Part shown: piece by piece, positions 1 to 12,781 of the stretch
Layout: each line of letters begins with the position of its first letter
How positions within the stretch are numbered: position 1 is the first letter of the stretch
Assembly (NCBI GenBank): GCA_029721435.1
Contig: CM056573.1
Location: 72,544,001 to 72,608,000 of the forward strand
From: Gymnothorax reevesii
Taxonomy: Eukaryota; Chordata; Actinopteri; Anguilliformes; Muraenidae
Length of the DNA stretch: 64,000 bases
Reading direction: 5' to 3'
The notes under the pieces: generated by a model
What the model was told of the DNA's origin: nothing
What the model saw: only the letters and a program-made list of their open reading frames with translations
The model's database searches: none
Made by a program: the position numbers and the translations under genes

Positions 1-82
1 TTTGAGTTGGTTAGTGACTCGTTTAATCTATCGGCCAGTTAGCTTTTTAAAATAAATACCTTGGAAAGAATTATGTACTTAG

Positions 83-450
83 TTTTGAATTTTTCGGGTT
101 TTTTTCTGGAACTATTTTAAATGATGCTCTAATTTATTTCAGAGGTTTTATTGCTACTAACCTTTGTTGAAAATAAGAATTACAGCCAGCTATCAAGATG
201 GCGGCCGATGCCTTTGTTTGCATTGAACGAGTGTAGAAGGCCTAACGTAACTAGCGATTGCATTCTACTAACGTTAGCTAACCAGCATTTTCTCCTGTTA
301 TGTATCCAGTATTGAATTTTTTTGGTTTTTTTCCGGAACGAATTTAAATGATGCTGTAATTTATTTCAGAGGTATTATTGCTACTAACGTTTATTAGAAA
401 TAAGTCTCAGCCAGCAATCACGTGACGTGTCGGCCATTTCATGTGCATTG
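83..450. repeat. Imperfect tandem duplication upstream of the Helentron gene
   Basis: Two diverged copies of one segment lie about 229 bp apart, starting near 83 and 311. Each has a TTGAATTTTT start, a T-rich run, the phrase AATTTATTTCAGAGGT and then GCTACTAACNTTT. The duplicated segment lies in the 5' flank of the Helentron gene, so it may be the element's promoter or 5' terminal region. I could not define the element's 5' end. Confidence 0.7.
194..205 (+). promoter_or_regulatory. YY1-like motif in the putative Helentron 5' region
   Basis: CAAGATGGCGGC matches the classical YY1 core (AAGATGGCGGC), a motif common at TATA-less vertebrate promoters and 5' UTRs, in the expected orientation. It lies about 1.3 kb upstream of the ATG, within the duplicated segment; the second copy is changed at this place. 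Promoter function is inferred only. Confidence 0.4.
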
Positions 451-1084
451 AGGGGCATTGTGGTATGGGCAGTGTCTAACGTTACTAACTTACAATTTTC
501 AATTGGAGAAGGGAATAGTAAATCAATGCATCGAATAATAAGCAGTCTGATTTTGGTTTTATGTTCTGACAGCGAGGGGCTTCATATAGCTTGATTGTGT
601 GTGGTTTTGCGTAAGTTTTTTTTAGCCTAATTACTGTTGATAGCTGGGTTCCGAAATGTTTGTAGCCCTTTATTGTGATTTGAACATGCAAATGTAAACT
701 AAGAATGTTGGCTATTCATGCTTTTTGACATGAGTGCTATTCCTTATTTGACAAATGAAAACCACTTTGTACTCAAGATGTTATGTTGTATAGTGGTGTG
801 TGTCTAATTACTGTGCAAATGGGTTTATTTGATGTGCATGCATGTGTATGTGTGTCAGCATGGTTGAGATGAAAAAATTCAGCCATTGTGTCTTGGAAAG
901 CAAACATTTCGTATGGATTTTACGTGATGGGACAACATTTTTAAATGATAATTTGCTACAGTGGTGCATTTGTGAATCCTAGATGTTTTGGAATATCTTC
1001 TCTTCTGATTGACAAAAGTTTCTTTGTGTAAACTTTGTACATGATTGTTTTGCCATAATGAAGGTGTTCCTTTTATCTACAGAT

Positions 1085-1379
1085 ATCCCTCTCTGCTGCC
1101 TGTGAACTTTGATGCTCTCCTGCTTTGACTGTTGTCAAAAACGATCATCTTGCGATCTTCTGTACATATCTGATCCACGGATTGAATTCGCCTTGCACAT
1201 TTTTCCTCACTTATATATTCACTTGGTTAATATACACGTAACTGATAATTACTCATCTACTCTGCTCATTAACTCACCTGCACACCCACACACCCACACA
1301 TCTCCACAGACACTTGCACACTCACACACACCTGTGAACACACAACTTTTATAGTAGTTGCCTAAGTCTGACTGCCAAG
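1085..1379 (+). other. Putative non-coding 5' exon of the Helentron gene
   Basis: A strong donor (CCAAG then GTAAGT) at 1380 pairs with the acceptor at 1503-1504 that immediately precedes the ATG. This implies a 5' UTR exon ending at 1379. The exon contains a degenerate CACA tract at about 1281-1345. Its start is not defined; 1085 is approximate. Confidence 0.45.
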
Positions 1380-1504
1380 GTAAGTTTAAAAATTTGTGTA
1401 TTTGAATGTTGTGGTGAAACTTTGCCTGGCAAAAGGATGAGTATGTTTGGCATGCATTCATTATTGTTCTGTGAACTTTGAATAATTTTGTTCTTTGAAT
1501 TTAG

Positions 1505-4500
1505 ATGCCACGTGGAAAGGCTTACCGACGCGCTCAAGCTTTGAAGCAGAGGATGGCTTTGCAGCAGCCTTGGACTCCCCAGCTGCCTGTCCCCGAGTTT
1601 GTTGCTCGTAAGTAACAGTTTAATTGTTTACATTTTTTTCCCCCCGCTGTGCGTTTAGCGCTAAGCAGGGGATATAGTATCCAGCTGCTCATGTACGTAT
1701 GTCCGTCCGTCCCAGCGGGGGATAGTGACAAACTCTTGTTTGAATTTATTAATATTCAAGTTGCAGACTTCAAATATAATGTTATTTTTTTTGGATGACA
1801 TTCATCAGTTGGATTTCAATTTCACAGGTCGCGGTACTGGTTTCCGCCATCGTGTGCGGAGATGGCCAACTTCACACCTCACTCAGCGATCCTTCAAGTT
1901 GGTCACTCCTGCTCAGCATCCAGAGAAGCAGGTAATTGCGTTTTGTAATGCAGAGTGTACAGGTAGTTGGTATTTGTGGTTGGTCTGTGATCTAATGCGG
2001 TGTATCTGTTCTTGCAGCTGGTGTTCGTCGTTGGAGACTCTCACCTGCGAGCCATGGTGGACGGTTTTGTGGACATGCCGGAGGGACCCCTGTCTTTTGC
2101 TTTTCTGTCTGTTCCAGGTGCAGGGGCTTCTGAGCTGAGGACGGAGGTGTTGCATGCTGCTCTTCCATGGACTCCTGACGTGGTCTGCGTGTGTGCCCCC
2201 AGCAACAACCTCACAGCCAGCAGGACCATCGGTGAGGCGTCGCTGGACTTCAGTGCGCTCCTGAGCGCTGTTTGCAGTCGCTGGACCAAGGTGAGTACTA
2301 TGCAATTGCTGTTGACTGCTGTTGTGTGCAGCTTGTATTTTCTTGCTTCCTTTTGAAGAGGATAACTTTGTTTTCTCTCTCTGTGTGTAGGTGTTCGTGC
2401 TGGACTTCCCCCCTCGCCTGAACGTGGAGCCGGACCTGCAGGAGTTGTTTCGTCAGGAGTACCATCGTGTTGCAGCTCGCATGGGTACATTGGTTTTACA
2501 CATCTGCTGCCATACAAGTAATTGAATGTGCTGTCTGACTCAAATGTTTCTCATATAAAAATGTTAAGATACATCAATGTAATTTTTTTTCAGGTCTCCC
2601 GTACGTGTCTGTGGCTGAGCACTTCCCTCTGCAGCGATTGCAGCTGTGGTGCCATGATGGCGTAAGTAATGCTAACTGTTTTTTTGACGTGATGTTTGGA
2701 CTTGAAGGTTTTCCTCGTATCAAATATATAGTTAAATGTATGGTGTGTTGACTGTTTTTCAGGTGCACCTCAGCGACACCGTTGGATCCCCTATCCTGGC
2801 GCAGCTTCTGTGGGTGGCTGCAATGCACCAGTTGGCTCCTCCTCCTCCCAGGCCCCAGGTGTCTCCCCGGACATCGCCCAGCAGCAGGACCCCCCCCAGG
2901 CTGGTTGTGACGGGCCCCCCCCTCGTGCCGCGTCGCAGTGACCCATTGGAGTGGACTGTTGTACGTCAGGGAGCCAAGGTAATGTGTTGTAGTTTGACCA
3001 TTCATTTTGGCAAAAAGAAAATCTGACCTTTTTCTTATGTAATTATTCTGAGCTTTTTTTATTTGCTTGTTTTTTCAAGGCTGGAACGTCTGCATTGGAG
3101 TCGTCCGTCATCTCGCCCAACCCAGTGTGGTTCAGCAGCGCCGTGTTGGAAGCCCTGGAGAGCGTTTCTCCTTCTGGATCTGACTGCACTGCCTCTCCTT
3201 CAGCCGGCCGGGTAACTTTCACTCAGATTATACGTATCATTGTCCAGAAAAAAAAACACAGGAAGGCAATTGCTAATTTTTTTTTTTCTCTCTCTCTCTC
3301 TCTCTCTCCAGGCTTCCCGTGTGGAGCGTCAACGCAGAGGTGTTGCCACCAGGCGCAGAGGACGACAGCGGCAGGTTGGTACTATTTCAGTATGTCACTG
3401 ACATGGAAATGTTCTTAGTATAAGTTCACAACAAGCACAGCTAGAAAAAAGGAGTGAAGCATTTCAATGATTTTGTCTTTCCATTTTTTCGTCTCCGGGA
3501 CCAGCTCCCCTGTGCAGCAGGTGTGTGACAGTTAAGTGTAATGTGATTTAATGTTGGAGACAGGTGGCAACATTTGTTCTAAGTGTTTTTTTTTTTTGTT
3601 TTTTTCAAATAGTAAAGCTTTGTTTTTCACGTCATTGTCTTTTGGTTAGGAGGAGGTGTCGGCAGAGGAGTGCGTGGAGGTGTCTGCGGCTGCACTGTCA
3701 GAGGAGGTGGGGGAGGAGGCTGCTGCAGTGAGCCCTGTTGTGCTGATGGAGTCTGCTGTCCAGGAGGCTTCCCAGCTGCTGCCGCAGAAGATCGTCAAAG
3801 CTAAGGCTGCCTCTGTGTCTGATGCTCCTGCTGTTTCTGCTGCTGCTGCTCCTGCTGTTTCTGCTGCTGCTGCTCCTGCTGTTTCTGCTGCTGCTGCTCC
3901 TGCTGTTTCTGCTGCTGCTGCTCCTGCTGTTTCTGCTGCTGCTGCTCCTGCTGTTTCTGCTGCTGCTGCTCCTGCTGTTTCTGCTGCTGCTGCTCCTGCT
4001 GTTTCTGCTGCTGCTGCTCCTGCTGTTTCTGCTGCTGCTGCTGCTCCTGCTGTTTCTGCTGCTGCTGCTCCTGTTGTTTCTCATGCTGCTGCTCCTGTTG
4101 TTTCTCATGCTGCTGCTCCTGCTGTTTCTGATGCTGCTGCTCCTGCTGTTTCTGATGCTGCTGCTGCTGCTCCTCGTTTTGATTGTGTTCTTGATGTGTG
4201 TCTTCCTGATTGTGCAGCTCCCTTAGATTCTCAGAGTAATCCTGTGACAGCAGAGTCCAAGAAGGGGTTAAAGTTGGTGAAAGTAGTGCGTGGATCGTTT
4301 CACCAGGGGAATGAGCGTTTTCAGTATGCAGGATTGCAGTGTATGGCTATAGCTTTGGTCAGCTTGGCCAAACACATGCTGAAGAGTGTGTTCTCATGGG
4401 AGAGGCCTGACTTGGATTGCGTGTTGGTTTTAGGTGATGAATTTTACACAGAAATGCGCGAGTTGAATATTTTCACTCATGAGACAAATTTGCTTTCTGT

Positions 4501-7500
4501 CCCAGATTTGTTAGAGCAATTGGAGATAGATGAACAGGTATTTGGGTTTAGTTATGGTGATACAGTTTTGGGAGAAGTAGGCGTGACTGAAGGTGAACAC
4601 ATTGACAACGGTGTTTACATCAGTCTGCAAAATGGTCTTGAGAGGATCTTCTGCCAGTACAGCATGTGTTTGTTGACACTGTGTGCAAACACTTGTGCCA
4701 TCATCTGTGAGGGTGGACGGTTCACTGTAGTTGATAGTCACTCACGCAGTAACATGGGTATGTTGGATGCTAATGGCACAAGTGTGGTTCTTCATTTTGC
4801 TTGTGTTGGTGACCTGCATCACTACATCTGCCAACTGGCAGAATGTTTGTCTTCAAGGGAGAAGCCCTTTGAGCTCTGTGGTGTTCGTGTCACTGGGGGT
4901 GCAGGTCCAGAGCGCTTTGTTTCAGTGGACAGCACTGTTTCAGTTGCAGAGTGTAGTGACATTACTGAGGGAAAAGGAAATGATGTTTCAAAAGTTAGGT
5001 GTGTGTCTGAATGTGGTGCTAATGTTGCTGTGAGTCCACTGTTGTCTGGCATTACTGCACAAGGTATTTCAAGCGAGGTAAGCAGTGGTTCATCTAGAGA
5101 ATCTTCTGTTACTGATGGCAGGAAGCGTAAAACCTCTTCTAGTATATACAATTCAAAGAAATCTAAGATTTTTGATATTGGTGAGGTTGACTGTGATGTA
5201 GAGTTTATTAATGCTGTGAGCAATGAGGAGCTAATCTATTGTCCCCTGGGTGTAGATGTTTGCCAAGCTCTTTGTGAAAAGTTGAATGTTGACTTTGTGA
5301 AGATTGGTGGTCAACTGTCTGCAGAGGTTGGGGCGTTGGGTGCTCCATGTAAAAATGAGATGATTGTGGCTGATGGGAACTGCTTTTTCAGAGCTATTTC
5401 TCAAGCTATGAGTGGCTCACAGAAGCATCATCGCAAGATTAGATTGGCTCTATGTAAAGAGTTGGAAAAGAATTGCAATAAATATCAAAGTCTTTTGAGG
5501 AGTCCATATTCCTCTGTGTTGGAATACCTTCAGGTTTCCAAGATGAGAGCAGTGAACACTTGGGCTACAGAAGTAGAAATTCAAGTCGCTGCAGATTGGT
5601 TAGGGGTTGATGTCTTTACTTTTTATGATGGACGTTGGCTTAAGTACAGCAGTAGCAGCAAGTATTCCTCAGGCGAATGCATTTACTTAGAGAATATCAT
5701 GGGGAAGCATTTTGAGACTGTTGTTTGTGTTTGTAAGCCTGGATTGAGGAGCTGTTATAATTACTGTAAAGTTGTAGCAACAAGTTACAACATTAGGTCT
5801 AGAGTAATGCATGACTTTGCTAGTGACAAGACAACAATTGAATTTAATGATGAGGTGGTAGATTTTGATAAAGTTGTAGGTGATTGTGGTGATGTCTTGA
5901 AGGTTGCTACTGAGCAAATGCCATGTAGAAAGTCCGTAAAATCAAAATATTTGATGCAGAAAAAAAGGACACAAGAAAAACTGAATAAGTTGCTTAAGGA
6001 AGAACGTCATTTAAGGTTTAGAAAGATGTATCATGGTAATGTAATGTTCAGGGAAAAGATTAAATTGATGAGGGCAAATAAATACAGGAAAAATATCAAG
6101 CACAGGGAGATGATTAAAGCAAGAAGTAAAGCAAAGACTGTGAAGAATTATCAAGACAATATCCAACACAGGGAGAGAGTTAAAACTGAGAGTAAAGCCA
6201 GGAGTATGCAAAAATATCAAAGTGACATCCAACATAGGGAAAGAGTTAAAACCAAGAGTGTAGTTAAATACAGACACAACATCCAGCACAGGGAGATGGT
6301 TAAAACTAATAGTGTGGTTAAATACAGACAAAACATCCAGCACAGGGAGATGGTTAAAACTAATAGTGTGGTTAAATACAGACAAAACATCCAGCACAGA
6401 GAGAGGGTTAAAACTAATAGTGTGGTTAAATACAGACAAAACATCCAGCACAGGGAGAAGGTTAAAACTAATAGTGTGGTTAAATACAGACAAAACATCC
6501 AGCACAGGGAGAAGGTTAAAACTAATAGTGTGGTTAAATACAGACAAAACATCCAGCACAGGGAGAAGGTTAAAACTAATAGTGTGGTTAAATACAGACA
6601 AAACATCCAGCACAGGGAGAAGGTTAAGACTAATAGTGTGGTTAAATACAGACAAAACATCCAGCACAGGGAGATGGTTAAAACTAATAGTGTGGTTAAA
6701 TACAGACAAAACATCCTGCACAGGGAGAAGGTTAAAGCTAATAGTGTGATTAAATACAGACAAAACATCCAGCACAGGGAGAAGGTTAAAGCTAATAGTG
6801 TGGTTAAATACAGACAAAACATTCAGCACAGGGAGAGGGTTAAAGAAGGGAGTAGAAGGAAATATCATGATAGTTTAGATCATAAGCAGCAAGTTATTGC
6901 TAGGGTCATGATGAGTCGAAAACAGAAAAAGGATGATTCCAAAGACTTTGCTTATGTGATGGATCAATTTTTAGAGCAGGTCAGAGATGGACCAGATTTT
7001 GTGTGTGCTGTTTGTTGTAGGTTGTTGTTCAGATCTCAGGTGCTTAGTTGCAACAAAGAAGTTTATCGCTCAAATTTGGCAATGGCAAGTATTGCAGAGA
7101 CTTGTATTAATGAAACTTATTTGCATAAATGTAATGAGGAGTGTTATGTGCCATGTCAGGTAGTTATATCTAGAGGTCAGCTGTGGATCTGTTACACATG
7201 TCATCACAAGATTAGCAGAGGTCAGGTTCCAGCTGAATGCTGGATTAATAACTTGGAGCTCGATCCCATTCCTCCTGAACTGGGATGCTTGAATAGTGTT
7301 GAACAGCATTTGATAGCTCTGCATATTCCGTTCATGAAGATGCTTTGTTTGCCCCGCGGGGGTCAAGGCGGAGTCCATGGGCCGGTAACTTGTGTTCCAG
7401 CGAACATTGTACAGTCTGTAAATTCGTTGCCGCGTACTAGTATGGAAGGATCTTTGGTGCAGGTCAAGTTAAAGCGTAAATTGACATACAAAGGGCATTA

Positions 7501-10500
7501 TGAATATCAGTTTGTGGATGCCTTGCGTGTAAGACAGGCAGTAGAATATTTAAGGAGGACCAATGTTCATTACAGGGACATTGAGTTCAATGAAGAGTGG
7601 GTAAACGAGTTTAGGCGGCAGACAGATGAGGTGGAAGAGGCTGAATCCACTAGTGGGCTTGAAGCTGTCAGAGCTGAATTAGGTCAACAAGAACAGGAAC
7701 ATAGCCAGGTTACAGATACTGAAGGTGTTGATGTAGAAGAGTCATCAGACATGGCAGAAGATGAAATGTTGCATGACAGACAGCAACACTGTATGTTTCA
7801 GGACACTTGTCTAATGCCTGTAGATATAGGTCAGGAAATGTTAGACCAGTATATGGACGTTGTAAATATTGCACCAGCGGAGGGTAATAGTCCAGTTCGC
7901 ATGCTTACAGACCACAGCAATGAGGCTAAATGTTTCCCTGTGTTGTTTCCTCTGGGTGGGAATACTTTCCACGACACTCGTTCACATCGTTTAACATTGT
8001 GCCGTTACTTTAATAATAGGATCATGAATGTTGATGGGCGTTTTGCGCGGAATGTAGAGTACATCTTTTATGCTCAGTACATGTCTGAGCTGGATATGGT
8101 GATATCCAATGTTTCTGTAGCATTGCGTAAGGGTAAAGGGGGTCAGAAATCGCAAAACATAAGTCAAAACATATTACAAGATGATGACTCTTTAAAGCAG
8201 TTGTTACAATTTGATGATGGTTTTAGGTTTCTTAGACCTATTAGAGGTACCCCAGCTTTTTGGCAGTCCGTTCAGAAGGATGTTTTTGCTTGTGTTCGCC
8301 AATTGGGGATTCCCACCTGGTTTTGCTCATTTTCGTCTGCAGATCTGCGCTGGCAGAATCTCCTGACCAGCATCCTGAGACAGGAAGGCAGAACACAGAC
8401 TGTGGATGATTTGGAGTGGGCAGACAGGTGTGAGTTGCTGCGCGGTAATCCAGTTACAGCTGCGCGGATGTTTGATTACAGATGGCATTGTTTTCTGAAA
8501 ACTGTTCTCATGTCTCCTTTGCAACCAATCGGTAAAATCATCGATTACTTTTACAGAATCGAATTCCAACAGCGTGGTTCTCCTCATGTTCACGCCTTAT
8601 TTTGGATTGAGGGTGCTCCCCAAATTGATAGGAATGAAGATGAGGAAGTGGTTGAATTCATTGATAAATACGTCACTTGTGAGCTACCCTCAGATGATGA
8701 CACATTATTGGACATGGTGTCATCAGTTCAAATGCATTCTAAACATCATTCAAAGTCTTGCAAGAAAAAAAACACTACATGCCGTTTCAATTTCCCAAAA
8801 CCAGTTTCTGCTCGAACATTTTTATGTAAAATTAAAGAATGCAAATGCGATTGGACAAAGGCAGCAGATTCAGATCCAAAAAACAAGCCAGTCTGTAAAT
8901 GTTTTAATGATGATGATAAAATGCCAAAGACTTTTGCTGAGTCCGTTCTGACATCCGTTAAAGAGGCTTTAGAATCAGATGTGCCATATTCAGATGTAGA
9001 AGACTTGTTTAGGAGTCTTAATATTAATCAAGAAATCTTTGAAGAGGCCTATAGGACAATGGAAAAAAAATATAAAGTGGTTTATAGGAGAGGGGTTAAC
9101 GAAGTTTGGATAAATCAATATAGCAAGCAATTGTTAAAATGCTGGAACGCTAACATGGACATTAGCTTTGTCACGGACGCCTATGCTGTAATCGTGTACA
9201 TTATATCGTACATAACAAAAGCAGAGAGAGAAATTGGCCTATTATTGAATAATGCCCATAAAGAAGCCTCAAAGCAAGGTAACCTCTCTGCTAAAGATGC
9301 TTTAAAGAAGCTGGGCAGTGTGTATTTGCATAACAGGGACGTTTGTGCCCAGGAGGCCGTGTATAGGCTAACAAACATGCATTTGAAAGAGTGTTCCAGA
9401 AAGGTGGTGTTTGTTCCAACAGGGAACAACCTGGTGAAGATGAGTTTGCCGCTTAGTGTTTTGAGGCAAAAGGCATCTTCCCATAATCTTAGCACAGAAG
9501 ACATGTGGATGACCAGCATGGTGGACAGGTATAGGAACAGGCCTGACAACGATGCGTTCACAGACATGTGCATGGCTACATTTGCATCAGAGTATCGCGT
9601 TCTCTCCAAAAACGAAAAGTCTCGTGATAGAATCAAACTAAAAAATGACTTGGGTTTTATCTTGAGGAGAACACGTTCTCAGTATGCAGTTGTACGTTAC
9701 ATGCGCTTCAATTTGGACAAACAAGAGGAGGCTCATTTTCAAAGTCTGCTGCAATTATTTCTCCCTTATAGAGCTGACTTAGACCTCAAACCTGAAGGAT
9801 TTGAGCTGTTTGAACAGTTCTATAATGACGGGAAGGTAACTTTCGGTGATGGCTCCGTACACTCGGTTCAGGCTGTAGTAGATGAAAATAGGGCCAAGTT
9901 TGAAATAGATTGTCCTCATTTGGATCGAGCGCGCGAGATAGCAGAGCAGCACCAGGGTATAGATGAAGATGCTTGGGGTGAGCTGTGCCCTGAACAGGAA
10001 GTAGAGCGCCTAGAATGTTTAGATGAGAGAAGGCAGCAGCAGGAAGCAGAGGTGGAACAGGAGCAGTTGGGGGACTCGATGGACAACGTTCCAGATTTAG
10101 TAGATGGTAGCAGACAGGTTGCGCAGTTGGAAAGGCGAGAGAGGATCCTGCCTAGAAGTGAGGGTTTGGCTTTAGTTAGGTCCCTGAATGAGACACAAAT
10201 GGCTGTTTTTAATAAGATTAGACAATGGTGCTTGCAAAAGGTGATGGGTAAGAACCCACAACCTTTGCATGTGTTTGTGACAGGCGGTGCAGGGACGGGG
10301 AAAAGTCATTTAATTAGAGCGGTTCAATATGAAGCAGGGAGGCTGTTGTCAACACTTTGTCGTCAACCAGATGATATTTGCATTTTGTTAACTGCTCCTA
10401 CAGGTGTAGCTGCTTACAATTTGAATGCAGCAACAATTCATCACAGGTTTAACATTGGCATCCATGCTACCTTACCGTACACCCCCTTAGGTGAAGAGAA

Positions 10501-12283
10501 ACTCAATTCTCTGAGAGCTGAATTGAGCCACCTCCAAATTCTCATTATAGATGAAATCAGCATGGTTGATCACAATCTGTTGGCTTATGTCCATGGCAGG
10601 TTAAGGCAGGTTAAGCAGACAGGAGACTTTTCCCCATTCGGTAATGTCAGTGTGATAGCTGTTGGAGACTTCTATCAGTTGCCTCCTGTTAAAGGGAAGC
10701 CTCTGTATAGCGGTCAGGTCGCTGTGGACCTGTGGTGCAATTTTAGTGTCGTGGAACTGAAAACGGTAGTCAGGCAGAAAGACAACGTTTTTGCACAATT
10801 GCTTAACCGTTTAAGGGTACGTTCGAAGGACACCCCCATGTTGAAGAGCGACATAGAATTATTAAAATTGCGCGAGACAGGTGAAGAGAGCTCAGCTTTG
10901 CATATATTTCCGACCAATATGCAAGTGAGCGAGCATAATCTAAAGCAGCTTTTCGCCATGTGTCCTGATCATGTAGTTATTGAAGCAAAAGACTATAGGA
11001 ACAATAGAAAAACGGGCAAATTAGAGCTGATGGTAGGGCATCACAGTGATGCAGCGGACACATGTTTACCTAGCAGTTTGTGTTTGGCCAGGAATGCGCG
11101 CGTGATGTTATGCAAGAACATCGATGTAGAAGATGGTCTGGTCAATGGAGCATGTGGCACAGTTACTCAGATGGATTTTGGTCAGGATGAGACATTTCCA
11201 CTGACTGTTTATGTTAAATTTGATGATGACCGTATTGGGTCAATAAGGAGGAGAAAACGTGCCCATGCAGCGCTAGAATGCAGGTTTTCTACTGCAATTG
11301 ATCCGGAGGAAGAAAAGACCCGAAAACGCGGTGGGTTGCGTCGTCAGTTTCCTTTAAAGTTAGCGTGGGCGTGTACTGTTCATAAAGTGCAGGGATTAAC
11401 TGTGGACGAAGCCGTAGTTTCTTTAAAGCAGGTGTTTGCTCCTGGGCAGGCGTATGTAGCACTAAGTCGCGTTACAGCTTTATCTGGGCTAATCATTAGA
11501 GATTTTGAAGAGCGAGCCATTTACTGCAAAGGGACCATAAAGGAGGCCATGGAAACCATGCCCCAATTTCTAACCGAGCAGCCGAAGCCTTCATTAAATC
11601 CACACAGTTTCTCTGTGTATTTAATAAATGTTCAAAATTTAAGTCGCCACTTGTTTGATCTAATGTCTTGTACGCATCATTTACGGCCGCATTATATTGC
11701 AATCACTGAAACGTGGCTCACTACGCAATCCCCTTTACACTGTGTCCAAATCAACGGTTACAGCTTCCAGAGTCGTCCTCGCAGTTTGTGTTACAATAGC
11801 GATAACCCAAAATTGTCAGAACTACAGAATATGGAACATGGTGGAGTAGGCTTATACTATGTGAACCATTTACATAATGACATTTTGCAGGTACCAGATT
11901 TTAATCTGGAATGCTTGGTGTGCCAGTGTAACGAATTTCACATCTTGATGGCAGTAATTTACCGTCCGCCGATTTACCCTATTTCTATATTCAAACAAAA
12001 TCTGGGAAAATTACTTGATTGGCTTAATCCCATGCAAAAGACAATTATAGTAATGGGTGACTTTAATGAAAACCTCTTAAAAACAACAACATTGTGTCAG
12101 TACATGCTAAAAAAAGGATTCAGTCAGCATGTCACACAAGAGACGACAGAGAATGGAACACTCATTGATCATGTTTATGTTAAAACGACACAGTATGATG
12201 TGGAATGCACAGTGATGCCCACATACTTCAGCGACCATGAAGGCATTCTTTGTAGTTTTAATGTCAAAGATCAGGTGCACTAA
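1505..12283 (+). CDS. Helentron (Helitron2-type) Rep-helicase-endonuclease polyprotein, nine coding exons
   Basis: Rolling-circle transposase/helicase of a Helentron. Exons 1505-1607, 1828-1931, 2018-2290, 2391-2484, 2594-2661, 2763-2978, 3080-3211, 3312-3374 and 3650-12283 all join in frame with GT-AG borders, giving about 3,228 aa. The N-terminal exons carry SGNH-like residues: GDS (S77), N132/N133 and DGVH (D213, H216). Next come an Ala/Pro/Val/Ser repeat, a C76-like fold (C582, DSHS at 713-716), an OTU domain (DGNC, C929; H1038), a basic 18-aa repeat, a Cys/His cluster, Rep with HVH (H1997, H1999) and tyrosines 2196, 2201 and 2205. A PIF1 helicase follows (Walker A K2569, Walker B D2652-E2653, motif VHKVQG), then an EEP endonuclease (E3038, D3155, N3157, D3213-H3214). 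EEP fusion to Rep/Hel is the Helentron hallmark. No stop or frameshift is seen, so it is possibly active. Splicing is by eye; the first ATG directly follows an acceptor. Confidence 0.88.
1640..1745. repeat. Intronic interspersed repeat in Helentron intron 1
   Basis: The phrase AGCAGGGGATATAG, then GTCCGTCCGTC, then GCGGGGGATA and CAAACTCTTGTTT recurs in diverged form at 58,085-58,207. This marks an interspersed family inserted in or recruited into intron 1. The AAGC...GGGGGATAT core and CCGTCCGT tract are the shared parts. Class unknown. Confidence 0.55.
3826..4180 (+). repeat. 24-bp coding minisatellite (Ala/Pro/Val/Ser)
   Basis: About 13-14 tandem units of 24 bp encode PAVSAAAA, drifting to PVVSHAA and PAVSDAA at the 3' side. 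It keeps the main frame, so it is a low-complexity linker between the SGNH-like and C76-like domains. Every frame is open here, which creates long spurious reading frames on both strands. Confidence 0.9.
6240..6860 (+). repeat. 54-bp coding minisatellite (basic 18-aa repeat)
   Basis: About 11 near-identical units of 54 bp encode [18 protein letters not shown], with diverged units upstream from about 6030. The peptide is strongly basic and alternates K/R with hydrophobics, suggesting a helical nucleic-acid-contacting or spacer segment between the OTU domain and the Cys/His cluster. Central units are almost identical, implying recent expansion or homogenisation. Confidence 0.9.
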
Positions 12284-12780
12284 CACGACACATGTATTCA
12301 CAAACGTTGAGTATGTCATGAACTCTACATTGCGAAATAATAGGATTAATTAAATGCATTAGGAAGCTGACCTTTTTGTCTTTTTTGTAGAATTCATAGA
12401 TGTGTGTTACTGGTGCAGAGTCTGTCTCACTCCAAATCTGAAGATCAATTATTTTTCATTGATCAACATGTGTACATGTAGATTTTAAATTATTACGATT
12501 GATTAGAAATTATATATCAATTGTGTTTATATTATGCAAAACCTGCTGAGAAATCCTCATTCTCAATCACAAGCAAACGCAGTCTTCAAGTAAAAGTAAA
12601 AAGGTTCTTTTCCTGCATTGCAACAGCATTTTGTGTAAAGCATTTGGCTCCTTACAAATTGAAAACTGCACATAGTTACTCACAATGGCAGAATAAATGA
12701 GCATGGGAATGAAATGCTGTTACTCAAATGCTGTTGTAAAGCAGGTTTTGCTTGACCTACATGAACTGTCAAAAAGCAAA
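12284..12780 (+). other. Helentron 3' flank with candidate polyadenylation signal
   Basis: AT-rich non-coding sequence follows the stop codon. AATAAA occurs at 12692-12697. I could not identify the terminal hairpin or exact 3' end of the Helentron. Confidence 0.4.
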
Positions 12781-12781
12781 A

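Noticed and set aside
3505..3520. An extra 16-nt coding exon between 3374 and 3650 of the Helentron
   Set aside because: Its length is not a multiple of three and would break the frame into the main exon; direct joining of 3374 to 3650 keeps phase 0.
3698..4226. Long Ser/Arg/Asn-rich and Leu-rich frames overlapping the Helentron
   Set aside because: They are shadows of the 24-bp coding minisatellite; only the main frame continues into conserved domains.
6011..6868. 285-aa minus-strand frame made of [18 protein letters not shown] repeats
   Set aside because: It is the antisense of the 54-bp coding repeat with no independent support.
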